Notes: generated from the letters alone by a model not told the origin. 64,000 nucleotides of DNA from Gilliamella apicola (GCF_000599985.1 NZ_CP007445.1:744001-808000), one strand, 5' to 3'. Shown: positions 40,314 through 48,538, numbered from the stretch's first letter. Numbers and translations: made by a program.

Positions 40314-40547
40314 ATGTTATATTTATCAGCGGTTCGCGCTCAAGCAAGAAATTTTGCAAGTAAATTTATCAAAAATGAACGTGGTGTAACAGCTATTGAA
40401 TACGCAATTGTTGCTGCAGGTGTTTCTGCGGTAGTTTTATATATCTTTGGTGGTAGTGGTCCAGTTAAAGGCATGTTGAACAATGTGTTTAATCAATTGT
40501 CAAGTAAACTATCTACTGTTGTTAACGGTGCTGGTAACGGCAACTAA
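40314..40547 (+). CDS. flp: Flp major pilin, array copy 1
   Basis: A 77-residue type IVb prepilin. The leader of 24 residues (MLYLSAVRAQARNFASKFIK...) ends at the TadV cleavage site ERG|VTAIEY, leaving a 53-residue mature pilin with Glu+5 and Tyr+6 and one hydrophobic helix (AIVAAGVSAVVLYIF). It differs from the other copies by SGP in place of NGP at residues 48-50 and by its tail NGAGNGN. AAGGAA lies upstream of the ATG. It has its own promoter and terminator. Confidence 0.95.
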   Translation: MLYLSAVRAQARNFASKFIKNERGVTAIEYAIVAAGVSAVVLYIFGGSGPVKGMLNNVFNQLSSKLSTVVNGAGNGN

Positions 40548-40605
40548 TCAATTGTCAAGTAAGCTATCTACCGTTATTGGCGGTTCTGATGACGGTAGCA
40601 TGTAA
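40546..40605 (+). other. Silent pilin 3'-end cassette of copy 1
   Basis: A second copy of the pilin 3' end starts within the stop codon region, 55 bp after its counterpart in the gene and in a different frame. In frame it would read NQLSSKLSTVIGGSDDGSM then stop. No start codon or ribosome site precedes it. Confidence 0.75.
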
Positions 40606-40621
40606 TTGTCAGTCTAATGTT

Positions 40622-40644
40622 AACCGCCCTTTATAAGGGCGGTT
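40622..40644 (+). terminator. Terminator of array pilin 1
   Basis: A 10-bp perfect stem, AACCGCCCTT-TAT-AAGGGCGGTT, followed by TATTCTTT. The same hairpin follows six of the seven array pilins. Confidence 0.88.
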
Positions 40645-41120
40645 TATTCTTTATAAGAATTTGTGTAATTTTATTTTGTAAGTCAACTTATTCCTCTAAA
40701 TCATAAATTAGGCAATATATCTAAAAAAGATGTGTGTATCTGTTTAGGTTGATAATTTTAACCTCCCGTTTTCTATTGTTTATATTTAATTATCATCTAT
40801 TATCGTATCGGTTTGTCGCATATAGCATTTCGTAATAATTAAACAAATAAAAACAAAATGAATCTTATCCGCTTATCGTTTATTGATAATATCAATTAAA
40901 TTATTTTTCTTTTATTGTTTGTGATAATTTTCAATTTAGTAAAGCGTCTATCCTCGAATCAATTATTAATAAATTAACATTAATTTAACTTTTAATTAGC
41001 TAATTTTAATGTTTTACAATTCTGGTTTTATATTGCTGGATTACTTTCAGTAAAATAAATTTTAATTAAAAAGATTAAAAAAAATGCAATTAATGCTGGA
41101 AAAGTGATATTCATTCACAT

Positions 41121-41126
41121 ATAATG
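41121..41126 (+). promoter_or_regulatory. -10 box of array pilin 2
   Basis: TATAAT just after GTGA-TATTCAT-TCAC, a variant of the GCGA-N7-TCGC repeat of other copies in which both arms have changed together. Confidence 0.6.
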
Positions 41127-41193
41127 TGAAAAATTGATAATCATAAAGTAAATTAATATTAAAAAATATGTAAATATTTAGGAGAAAGCTATT

Positions 41194-41433
41194 ATGTTAT
41201 ATTTATCAGCGGTTCGTGCTCAAGCAAGAAATTTTGCAAGTAAATTTATCAAAAATGAACGTGGTGTAACAGCTATTGAATACGCAATTGTTGCTGCAGG
41301 TGTTTCTGCGGTAGTTTTATATATCTTTGGTGGTAACGGTCCAGTTAAAACTATGTTCTATCTTGTGTTTACTCAATTGCAAGTTAAACTATCTAATATC
41401 GTCAGTAACGCCGGTGATGGCAATTTCAATTAA
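41194..41433 (+). CDS. flp: Flp pilin, array copy 2 with rewritten C-terminus
   Basis: A 79-residue prepilin identical to the other copies to about residue 52 (leader, G|VTAIEY, hydrophobic helix, GGNGPVK), then distinct: TMFYLVFTQLQVKLSNIVS with the tail NAGDGNFN. The last codons and the TAA lie on a short sequence (AATTTCAATTAAAAAG) that elsewhere belongs to the non-coding spacer upstream of pilin genes. So a deletion between the gene end and the next spacer seems to have supplied the new stop. It has no cassette or terminator, so read-through into copy 3 is possible. Confidence 0.93.
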   Translation: MLYLSAVRAQARNFASKFIKNERGVTAIEYAIVAAGVSAVVLYIFGGNGPVKTMFYLVFTQLQVKLSNIVSNAGDGNFN

Positions 41434-41481
41434 AAAGGTTAAAAAATGCATTTAATGCTGGAAAGGCGATATTTATTCGTA

Positions 41482-41487
41482 TATAAT
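41482..41487 (+). promoter_or_regulatory. -10 box of array pilin 3
   Basis: TATAAT 69 bp before the start codon and only about 50 bp beyond the stop of pilin 2, showing that the promoter region survived the deletion of the spacer. Confidence 0.58.
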
Positions 41488-41555
41488 GTGAAAACTTTAT
41501 AACTATAAAGTAAATTAATATTAAAAAATATGTAAATGTTTAGGAGAAAGCTATT

Positions 41556-41786
41556 ATGTTATATTTATCAGCGGTTCGCGCTCAAGCAAGAAATTTTGCA
41601 AGTAAATTTATCAAAAATGAACGTGGTGTAACAGCTATTGAATACGCAATTGTTGCTGCAGGTGTTTCTGCGGTAGTTTTATATATCTTTGGTGGTAATG
41701 GTCCAGTTAAAGCCATGTTGAACAATGTATTTAATCAATTGTCAAGTAAACTATCTAGTGTTGTTACCAGTTCCGGCAACAACTAA
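41556..41786 (+). CDS. flp: Flp major pilin, array copy 3
   Basis: A 76-residue prepilin with the shared leader, G24|V25 processing site with Glu+5/Tyr+6, and the shared helix. It differs in the last ten residues (SSVVTSSGNN), one residue shorter than copies 4-7. The ribosome site AGGAGAAAGCTATT is the same as in the following copies. Transcription may come from its own promoter or from pilin 2. Confidence 0.95.
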   Translation: MLYLSAVRAQARNFASKFIKNERGVTAIEYAIVAAGVSAVVLYIFGGNGPVKAMLNNVFNQLSSKLSSVVTSSGNN

Positions 41787-41844
41787 TCAATTGTCAAGTA
41801 AACTATCTACTGTTATCAGCGGTTCTGGTAACGGTAGCATGTAA
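41785..41844 (+). other. Silent pilin 3'-end cassette of copy 3
   Basis: A repeat of the pilin 3' end beginning 52 bp after its counterpart, so out of frame; it would end ...STVISGSGNGSM. Confidence 0.75.
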
Positions 41845-41860
41845 TTGTCAGTCTAATGTT

Positions 41861-41883
41861 AACCGCCCTTTATAAGGGCGGTT
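41861..41883 (+). terminator. Terminator of array pilin 3
   Basis: The array hairpin AACCGCCCTT-TAT-AAGGGCGGTT with TATTCTTT behind it; it would also stop any pilin 2-3 transcript. Confidence 0.88.
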
Positions 41884-42332
41884 TATTCTTTATAAGAATT
41901 TGTGTAATTTTATTTTATAAGTCAACTGATTCCTCTAGATCATAAATTAGGCAGTATATCTAAAAAGATGTGTGTATCTGTTTAGGTTGATAGTTTTAAC
42001 CTCCCGTTTTCTATCGTTTATATCTAATTATCATCTATTATCGTACCGGTTTGCCACATATAGCATTTCATAATAATTAAACTAATAAAAACAAAACACA
42101 TCTTATCGTTTATTGATAATATCAATTAAATTATTTTTCTTTTGTTGTTTGTGATAATTTTCAATTTAGTAAAGCGCCTATCCTCGAATTAATTATCAAT
42201 AAATTAACATTAATTTAACTGTTAATTAGCTAATTTTGATGTTTTACAATTCTGGTTTTATATGTCTGGATTATTTTCAGTAAAATAAATTTCAATTAAA
42301 AAGATTAAAAAAATGCATTTAATGCTGGAAAA

Positions 42333-42354
42333 GCGATATTTATTCGCATATAAT
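42333..42354 (+). promoter_or_regulatory. Promoter region of array pilin 4
   Basis: An inverted repeat GCGA-TATTTAT-TCGC (42333-42347) abuts TATAAT (42349-42354). Transcription would start near 42361, giving a leader of about 62 nt. The hexamer at the -35 position is a weak TGGAAA, so an activator may be needed. Confidence 0.55.
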
Positions 42355-42422
42355 GTGAAAACTTTATAACGATAAAGTAAATTAATATTAAAAAATACGT
42401 AAACGTTTAGGAGAAAGCTATT

Positions 42423-42656
42423 ATGTTATATTTATCAGCGGTTCGCGCTCAAGCAAGAAATTTTGCAAGTAAATTTATCAAAAATGAACGTGGTGTAACA
42501 GCTATTGAATACGCAATTGTTGCTGCAGGTGTTTCTGCGGTAGTTTTATATATCTTTGGTGGTAATGGTCCAGTTAAAGCCATGTTGAACAATGTATTTA
42601 ATCAATTGTCAAGTAAACTATCTACTGTTGTTAGCGGTGCTGGCGGCAACAACTAA
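42423..42656 (+). CDS. flp: Flp major pilin, array copy 4
   Basis: A 77-residue prepilin; its protein is identical to copies 5 and 6 (tail STVVSGAGGNN). Mature part of 53 residues after cleavage at G24|V25. The A at residue 53 (VKAM) separates copies 3-6 from copies 1 and 7 (VKGM). It is a complete transcription unit with its own promoter and terminator. Confidence 0.95.
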   Translation: MLYLSAVRAQARNFASKFIKNERGVTAIEYAIVAAGVSAVVLYIFGGNGPVKAMLNNVFNQLSSKLSTVVSGAGGNN

Positions 42657-42714
42657 TCAATTGTCAAGTAAACTATCTACTGTTATCAGCGGTTCTGGTA
42701 ACGGTAGCATGTAA
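42655..42714 (+). other. Silent pilin 3'-end cassette of copy 4
   Basis: Second pilin end 55 bp downstream of the first, sharing 30 identical bases at its start; alternative tail ISGSGNGSM. Confidence 0.75.
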
Positions 42715-42730
42715 TTGTCAGTCTAATGTT

Positions 42731-42753
42731 AACCGCCCTTTATAAGGGCGGTT
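42731..42753 (+). terminator. Terminator of array pilin 4
   Basis: Array hairpin with a 10-bp perfect stem and 3-nt loop, then TATTCTTT. Confidence 0.88.
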
Positions 42754-43202
42754 TATTCTTTATAAGAATTTGTGTAATTTTATTTTATAAGTCAACTGAT
42801 TCCTCTAGATCATAAATTAGGCAATATATCTAAAAAGAAGTGTGCATCTGTTTAGGTTGATAGTTTTAACCTCCCGTTTTCTATCGTTTATATTTAATTA
42901 TCATCTATTATCGTATCGGTTTGTCGCATATAGCATTTCATAATAATTAAACTAATAAAAACAAAACACATCTTATCGTTTATTGATAATATCAATTAAA
43001 TTATTTTTCTTTTGTTGTTTGTAATAATTTTCAATTTAGTAAAGCGCCTATCCTCGAATTAATTATCAATAAATTAACATTAATTTAACTGTTAATTAGC
43101 TAATTTTAATGTTTTACAATTCTGGTTTTATATGTCTGGATTATTTTCAGTAAAATAAATTTCAATTAAAAAGATTAAAAAAATGCATTTAATGCTGGAA
43201 AA

Positions 43203-43224
43203 GCGATATTTATTCGCATATAAT
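43203..43224 (+). promoter_or_regulatory. Promoter region of array pilin 5
   Basis: Same GCGA-N7-TCGC repeat and TATAAT (43219-43224) as copy 4. Confidence 0.55.
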
Positions 43225-43292
43225 GTGAAAACTTTATAACGATAAAGTAAATTAATATTAAAAAATACGTAAACGTTTAGGAGAAAGCTATT

Positions 43293-43526
43293 ATGTTATA
43301 TTTATCAGCGGTTCGCGCTCAAGCAAGAAATTTTGCAAGTAAATTTATCAAAAATGAACGTGGTGTAACAGCTATTGAATACGCAATTGTTGCTGCAGGT
43401 GTTTCTGCGGTAGTTTTATATATCTTTGGTGGTAATGGTCCAGTTAAAGCCATGTTGAACAATGTATTTAATCAATTGTCAAGTAAACTATCTACTGTTG
43501 TTAGCGGTGCTGGCGGCAACAACTAA
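43293..43526 (+). CDS. flp: Flp major pilin, array copy 5
   Basis: A 77-residue prepilin identical to copies 4 and 6. Its downstream spacer differs from that of copy 4 only at scattered bases (for example TTTATGAGAAT in place of TTTATAAGAAT), so the unit is a very recent duplicate. Confidence 0.95.
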   Translation: MLYLSAVRAQARNFASKFIKNERGVTAIEYAIVAAGVSAVVLYIFGGNGPVKAMLNNVFNQLSSKLSTVVSGAGGNN

Positions 43527-43584
43527 TCAATTGTCAAGTAAACTATCTACTGTTATCAGCGGTTCTGGTAACGGTAGCATGTAA
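43525..43584 (+). other. Silent pilin 3'-end cassette of copy 5
   Basis: Out-of-frame second pilin end, the same as in copy 4. Confidence 0.75.
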
Positions 43585-43600
43585 TTGTCAGTCTAATGTT

Positions 43601-43623
43601 AACCGCCCTTTATAAGGGCGGTT
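43601..43623 (+). terminator. Terminator of array pilin 5
   Basis: Array hairpin, identical stem and loop, then TATTCTTT. Confidence 0.88.
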
Positions 43624-44072
43624 TATTCTTTATGAGAATTTGTGTAATTTTATTTTATAAGTCAACTGATTTCTCTAGATTATAAATTAGGCAATATATC
43701 TAAAAAGAAGTGTGCATCTGTTTAGGTTGATAGTTTTAACCTCCCGTTTTCTATCGTTTATATTTAATTATCATCTATTATCGTATCGGTTTGTCGCATA
43801 TAGCATTTCATAATAATTAAACTAATAAAAACAAAACACATCTTATCGTTTATTGATAATATCAATTAAATTATTTTTCTTTTGTTGTTTGTAATAATTT
43901 TCAATTTAGTAAAGCGCCTATCCTCGAATTAATTATCAATAAATTAACATTAATTTAACTGTTAATTAGCTAATTTTAATGTTTTACAATTCTGGTTTTA
44001 TATGTCTGGATTATTTTCAGTAAAATAAATTTCAATTAAAAAGATTAAAAAAATGCATTTAATGCTGGAAAA

Positions 44073-44094
44073 GCGATATTTATTCGCATATAAT
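44073..44094 (+). promoter_or_regulatory. Promoter region of array pilin 6
   Basis: Same inverted repeat and TATAAT (44089-44094) as copies 4 and 5. Confidence 0.55.
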
Positions 44095-44162
44095 GTGAAA
44101 ACTTTATAACGATAAAGTAAATTAATATTAAAAAATACGTAAACGTTTAGGAGAAAGCTATT

Positions 44163-44396
44163 ATGTTATATTTATCAGCGGTTCGCGCTCAAGCAAGAAA
44201 TTTTGCAAGTAAATTTATCAAAAATGAACGTGGTGTAACAGCTATTGAATACGCAATTGTTGCTGCAGGTGTTTCTGCGGTAGTTTTATATATCTTTGGT
44301 GGTAATGGTCCAGTTAAAGCCATGTTGAACAATGTATTTAATCAATTGTCAAGTAAACTATCTACTGTTGTTAGCGGTGCTGGCGGCAACAACTAA
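44163..44396 (+). CDS. flp: Flp major pilin, array copy 6
   Basis: A 77-residue prepilin identical to copies 4 and 5; the third member of the near-perfect 870-bp repeats. With three identical genes the dosage of this pilin form should exceed that of the variants. Confidence 0.95.
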   Translation: MLYLSAVRAQARNFASKFIKNERGVTAIEYAIVAAGVSAVVLYIFGGNGPVKAMLNNVFNQLSSKLSTVVSGAGGNN

Positions 44397-44454
44397 TCAA
44401 TTGTCAAGTAAACTATCTACTGTTATCAGCGGTTCTGGTAACGGTAGCATGTAA
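44395..44454 (+). other. Silent pilin 3'-end cassette of copy 6
   Basis: Out-of-frame second pilin end, the same as in copy 4. Confidence 0.75.
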
Positions 44455-44470
44455 TTGTCAGTCTAATGTT

Positions 44471-44493
44471 AACCGCCCTTTATAAGGGCGGTT
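44471..44493 (+). terminator. Terminator of array pilin 6
   Basis: Array hairpin, identical stem and loop, then TATTCTTT. Confidence 0.88.
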
Positions 44494-44942
44494 TATTCTT
44501 TATAAGAATTTGTGTAATTTTATTTTATAAGTCAACTGATTTCTCTAGATTATAAATTAGGCAATATATCTAAAAAGAAGTGTGCATCTGTTTAGGTTGA
44601 TAGTTTTAACCTCCCGTTTTCTATCGTTTATATTTAATTATCATCTATTATCGTATCGGTTTGCCGCATATAGCATTTCATAATAATTAAACAAATAAAA
44701 ACAAAACGCATCTTATCGTTTATTGATAATATCAATTAAATTATTTTTCTTTTGTTGTTTGTGATAATTTTCAATTTAGTAAAGCGCCTATCCTCGAATT
44801 AATTATTAATAAATTAACATTAATTTAACTGTTAATTAGCTAATTTTAATGTTTTACAATTCTGGTTTTATATGTCTGGATTATTTTCAGTAAAATAAAT
44901 TTCAATTAAAAAGATTAAAAAAATGCATTTAATGCTGGAAAA

Positions 44943-44964
44943 GCGATATTTGTTCGCATATAAT
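44943..44964 (+). promoter_or_regulatory. Promoter region of array pilin 7
   Basis: GCGA-TATTTGT-TCGC followed by TATAAT (44959-44964); the change is in the loop and the arms are kept. Confidence 0.55.
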
Positions 44965-45033
44965 GTGAAAACTTTATAACGATAAAGTAAATTAATATTA
45001 AAAAATACGTAAATGTTTTAGGAGAAAGCTATT

Positions 45034-45267
45034 ATGTTATATTTATCAGCGGTTCGCGCTCAAGCAAGAAATTTTGCAAGTAAATTTATCAAAAATGAAC
45101 GTGGTGTAACAGCTATTGAATACGCAATTGTTGCTGCAGGTGTTTCTGCGGTAGTTTTATATATCTTTGGTGGTAATGGTCCAGTTAAAGGCATGTTGAA
45201 CAATGTATTTAATCAATTGTCAAGTAAACTATCTACTGTTGTTAGCGGTGCTGGCGGCAACAACTAA
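45034..45267 (+). CDS. flp: Flp major pilin, array copy 7
   Basis: A 77-residue prepilin differing from copies 4-6 only at residue 53 (Gly for Ala, as in copy 1). It is the last intact pilin before the tad assembly genes. It has its own promoter, cassette and terminator; the spacer behind it diverges from the array after about 150 bp. Confidence 0.95.
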   Translation: MLYLSAVRAQARNFASKFIKNERGVTAIEYAIVAAGVSAVVLYIFGGNGPVKGMLNNVFNQLSSKLSTVVSGAGGNN

Positions 45268-45325
45268 TCAATTGTCAAGTAAACTATCTACTGTTATCAG
45301 CGGTTCTGGTAACGGTAGCATGTAA
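45266..45325 (+). other. Silent pilin 3'-end cassette of copy 7
   Basis: Out-of-frame second pilin end with the tail ISGSGNGSM. Confidence 0.75.
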
Positions 45326-45341
45326 TTGTCAGTCTAATGTT

Positions 45342-45364
45342 AACCGCCCTTTATAAGGGCGGTT
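45342..45364 (+). terminator. Terminator of array pilin 7
   Basis: Array hairpin AACCGCCCTT-TAT-AAGGGCGGTT. It separates the pilin array from the tadA operon, so assembly genes need another promoter. Confidence 0.88.
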
Positions 45365-46304
45365 TATTCTTTATAAGAATTTGTGTAATTTTATTTTATA
45401 AGTCAACTTATTCCTCTAAATCCTAAATTAGGAAGTATATCTAAAAAAGGTAATTTAAGCATTTATATGTTTAACTTCATAATATTTCTCTTATACAGTT
45501 TAAATTGATAGTTAGACAATAACCTTATTATCCCTTCATGATCTAATCAATTGTAAAATATAATATTTTTAATAAAATTATTTAACAAAATGTTATAGCT
45601 TATTAAATACATAAACAAGATCTTTGATTATTAATTGTTTTAAGATAAATAATTAACATTATTGTTTTAATAATTAGTAATTTATAAAACCATTAGTTTC
45701 TTTTCATATATTTACCAATTATTTTGTTAATTATAAAATCTAGTCATACCTCTATTAGATTAACTATATGTTTTTTTATTTAATTTATATTAAGGAAATT
45801 AAAAAAAATACATTTAACGCTAGCAAATTTATACCAATTCGCATATAATGCAGAAAATTTTTGATAATAAAGTAAATTAATATTAAATATAACGTAAATT
45901 TTTGTATCAAAGGCAACTATAATATTTCGTTATTAGCAGCAAATTTCTTACAAATAGGAATTTTTACAGATTAAATTATCTAAATTGTATGTGATATAAC
46001 TGCGAAGGTATTTATAATCATTGTAAGTGGTATTTATTCAATGATTTTATTGATGATATGTAAATGTTAAATGTTAAATGTTAAATGTTATATTTGATTC
46101 ATTGAAATCAAAATTAACTGAAATCAATGATAAAAATATTTGTGGTTAATCGCTATTTTAATATCAACTTATCCACTTTATTAAAAAGATAAAGTAGTCG
46201 TTGTTTTAGAATGGTTTATTGTTGTTTAAATTTATAAGATAGAAGTTACCAGTACAATATGTTTGCTAGTAGCTTTTGTTAGTTAGGAGTTCGAACAAAA
46301 CGCT
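45365..46304. other. Long non-coding region before tadA
   Basis: About 940 bp. Apart from the decayed flp unit and the four TAAATGT repeats, it has a small inverted repeat ACTTTAT-N7-ATAAAGT at 46175-46195. The promoter of the tadA operon should be in the last 150 bp (TATAAG near 46235 is a weak candidate), but none is clear. Confidence 0.45.
45790..46065 (+). pseudogene. Decayed flp unit between the array and tadA
   Basis: The DNA keeps the array promoter layout: ATTAAAAAAAATACATTTAA, CGCATATAATG (TATAAT 45844-45849), and AAAGTAAATTAATATTAAA. It then continues with a ruined pilin: AGCAAATTTCTTACAA in place of the leader, GTGATATAACTGCG for the VTA region, and a hydrophobic stretch reading IIVSGIYSMILLMI. 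No start codon or ribosome site remains. A 7-bp motif TAAATGT occurs four times in a row directly after (46061-46088). Confidence 0.65.
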
Positions 46305-47612
46305 ATGGCTAATGAACAATTTAAGTTTTCAAATGAATGGGGTAAGGTTCGTGATTTAGTTTTTCAAGTACTAGATCTTGATTTGATTGATCAATTCAAA
46401 AAAGAACCAAACCGTGTTTTGCGTGAAATTCAAACTATTATTAGAGATATCATTAATTCAGGTAGCGCGTATATAACGGCAGATGAGTCCAATGTATTGG
46501 CAGGAATGATTTGTGATGAGATTGTCGGTTATGGTCCAATTGATTCTTTAATGAAAGATGAGACAGTCAATGATATTTTAGTAAATGGTCCTAATAGCAT
46601 TTATGTTGAACGGGGAGGAATTCTTAGTAAAACTGATAAATTTTTTATTAGTGAACGCCAGTTACTTGATATTGCAAGGCGACTTGTAAATAAAGTAGGA
46701 AAGAATATAGATGAATCACACCCTTTAGTTGATTCTCGAATGCCTGATGGTAGTCGTCTTAATGTTGTAATTCCTCCAATTGCTATTGATGGCACTTCAA
46801 TGTCAATTCGTAAATTTGGTAATGGTCACCGAACATTTCATGATTTAATTAGATTTGGTTCTTTAAATGAACATATGGCAAACTTTTTAGTGATTGCTGC
46901 TCGTTGTCGAATGAATATTATTATATCCGGTGGTACAGGTTCTGGTAAAACAACAATGCTCAATGCACTATCTGGATTTATTGGTGAGCATGAACGAACC
47001 ATTACTCTTGAAGATGCAGCAGAATTAAGACTTCAACAAGATCATGTCGTTAGAATGGAAACGAAAAGTGGTGGTGAAGATGGGCGTGGCAAAGTAACTA
47101 TGCGAGATCTCTTAGTTAATGCTTTGCGTATGAGACCAGACCGAATTGTTTTAGGAGAATGCCGAGGAGAAGAGGCCTTTGAGATGTTACAAGCTATGAA
47201 TACAGGTCATAGTGGTTCTATGTCAACTCTGCATGCTAATACTGCTAAAGATGCATTAGCTCGTTTGGAAAGTATGATTATTATGGCTCAGTCCGAATTA
47301 CCTATTGCCGCAATTAAGCGTTATATTAGCTCATCAGTTAATTTTATTATTCAAGTCTCACGTCTTCCTGATGGTCAACGTAAAGTAATGAGTATTACGG
47401 AAATTGTTGGGCAAGAATCAGGCAATATTGTTACTCAAGATGTATTTGAATTTCGAGTTGATGATGAGCGAGATACTAATGGTAAAATTCAAGGTGAATT
47501 TGTTTGTAATGGCTTAGTGAAACGCTCCGCACTTTATGAAAGTGCCCAATATTATGAAATGTCAGATATTTTAGAGAAACTGATGTTAAATGCTATGGGA
47601 ATTCAATCATGA
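46305..47612 (+). CDS. tadA: TadA/CpaF, secretion ATPase of the Tad pilus
   Basis: A 435-residue hexameric type II/IV secretion ATPase. The N-terminal domain has [17 protein letters not shown], followed by Walker [13 protein letters not shown] (residues 208-219), the Asp box [12 protein letters not shown], Walker [20 protein letters not shown] and the His box [13 protein letters not shown]. It powers polymerisation of Flp pilins from the cytoplasm. An AGGAG lies 15 bases before the ATG, a little far. It opens the assembly operon and overlaps tadB by four bases. Confidence 0.95.
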   Translation: MANEQFKFSNEWGKVRDLVFQVLDLDLIDQFKKEPNRVLREIQTIIRDIINSGSAYITADESNVLAGMICDEIVGYGPIDSLMKDETVNDILVNGPNSIYVERGGILSKTDKFFISERQLLDIARRLVNKVGKNIDESHPLVDSRMPDGSRLNVVIPPIAIDGTSMSIRKFGNGHRTFHDLIRFGSLNEHMANFLVIAARCRMNIIISGGTGSGKTTMLNALSGFIGEHERTITLEDAAELRLQQDHVVRMETKSGGEDGRGKVTMRDLLVNALRMRPDRIVLGECRGEEAFEMLQAMNTGHSGSMSTLHANTAKDALARLESMIIMAQSELPIAAIKRYISSSVNFIIQVSRLPDGQRKVMSITEIVGQESGNIVTQDVFEFRVDDERDTNGKIQGEFVCNGLVKRSALYESAQYYEMSDILEKLMLNAMGIQS

Positions 47613-48535
47613 TTTTTGTACTATCAGTAGCACTTATTTTTGCTGCTATTATGAATATTATTATATTGCGTCGTCGTCGAGAACGTTTGCAGGTTTTCTA
47701 CAATGTTGAACCTAAAACTACGTCGTTATCAAGTTTAGTTGAAAGTCAGATTAATAGTAAACAGCAATCTTTCTTAGATGAGGTCTTATTTGATATAAAT
47801 GCATGGATAAAATTAAATTATCGCTTACTAATGATGGGACCATCTAAAGCTAGAACGTTTATGTATATTTTAGTTGGAACTGTTGCATGTATTTTTTTAA
47901 ATCAAAAATATCTACATTACGATATTTACGTTGTTATACCAGTAGGTTTTTATGTTTCTATTTCTATAATTTGTATTATTAGAAAAAAGAAACTTAAAAC
48001 TGAATTTTATGCAAATTTTCCTGAGGCATTGAATATTATTACAGGTCTTATTGCTTCTGGTTATGCAATAACTACAACTTTTAAAAATTGTGCAAATTCT
48101 GTCGATGGAATCGTTGGCACAACGTTCAAAGAAATGAATGATAGATTAGATGTAGGAGATAGCGTTGAAAATGTTATGTTCAACTCTTATCTACAACTTC
48201 CGTTCCCTGAATATTATTTTTTCATTTTGACTGTAATGGTTAATCTTGATAGTGGTGGGGAATTAAAAGAAATTTTTGGTCGCTTAAGTAAAATGTTAAC
48301 AAACAATCGAATTATGGCTAAAACAAGAGATGGTAAAACTGCTGAATTAAGAATGACCATGTATATCTTAGGTGTGATGCCTTTCGGGTTTATTTTCATA
48401 CTTAGATTTGTATCCGAAACTAATTATGATCTTTTGATGAATTCAGATGGTGGTCGCTATATTTTGTACTATGTTATAGGTAGTGTTGTTATTGGTTTTC
48501 TACTTATTAAAAGTTGGATTAACAAAATTATTTAA
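47609..48535 (+). CDS. tadB: TadB, inner-membrane platform protein
   Basis: A 308-residue membrane protein with an N-terminal helix, two central helices (about 88-130) and C-terminal helices (about 245-300), and a type II secretion F domain (FPEALNIITGLIASGYAITTTFKNC). TadB and TadC form the GspF-like platform on which pilins are assembled. Its ATG overlaps the tadA stop (ATGA). Confidence 0.92.
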   Translation: MIFVLSVALIFAAIMNIIILRRRRERLQVFYNVEPKTTSLSSLVESQINSKQQSFLDEVLFDINAWIKLNYRLLMMGPSKARTFMYILVGTVACIFLNQKYLHYDIYVVIPVGFYVSISIICIIRKKKLKTEFYANFPEALNIITGLIASGYAITTTFKNCANSVDGIVGTTFKEMNDRLDVGDSVENVMFNSYLQLPFPEYYFFILTVMVNLDSGGELKEIFGRLSKMLTNNRIMAKTRDGKTAELRMTMYILGVMPFGFIFILRFVSETNYDLLMNSDGGRYILYYVIGSVVIGFLLIKSWINKII

Positions 48536-48538
48536 ATT

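Larger units (their letters stand above)
40010..45420 (+). repeat. Tandem flp pilin array, seven units
   Basis: Seven pilin genes start at 40314, 41194, 41556, 42423, 43293, 44163 and 45034. The start-to-start distances are 880, 362, 867, 870, 870 and 871 bp. A full unit holds a ~230-nt pilin gene, a duplicated pilin 3' end, a hairpin terminator, about 500 bp of AT-rich spacer and a promoter region. Units starting at 42423, 43293 and 44163 are nearly identical across the whole 870 bp, spacer included, and code for the same protein. The unit at 41194 is shortened by loss of about 505 bp. Identity in non-coding DNA points to recent duplication or ongoing gene conversion. Confidence 0.93.

Noticed and set aside
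40546..40605. Programmed frameshifting or stop read-through into the silent pilin cassette
   Set aside because: Read-through of the TAA meets another stop after SIVK, and no slippery sequence with a following structure was seen; recombination is the simpler route to the alternative tail.
44757..44773. A CRP-like site in the pilin spacers (TGTGATAATTTTCAAT)
   Set aside because: Only one half matches the consensus, it is lost in copies with GTAATA, and it lies over 180 bp from the pilin -10 box.
40548..45033. The repeated spacers as a CRISPR-like or small-protein-coding array
   Set aside because: The repeats are long (about 870 bp), contain whole pilin genes, and the spacers hold no conserved open frame or short direct repeats.
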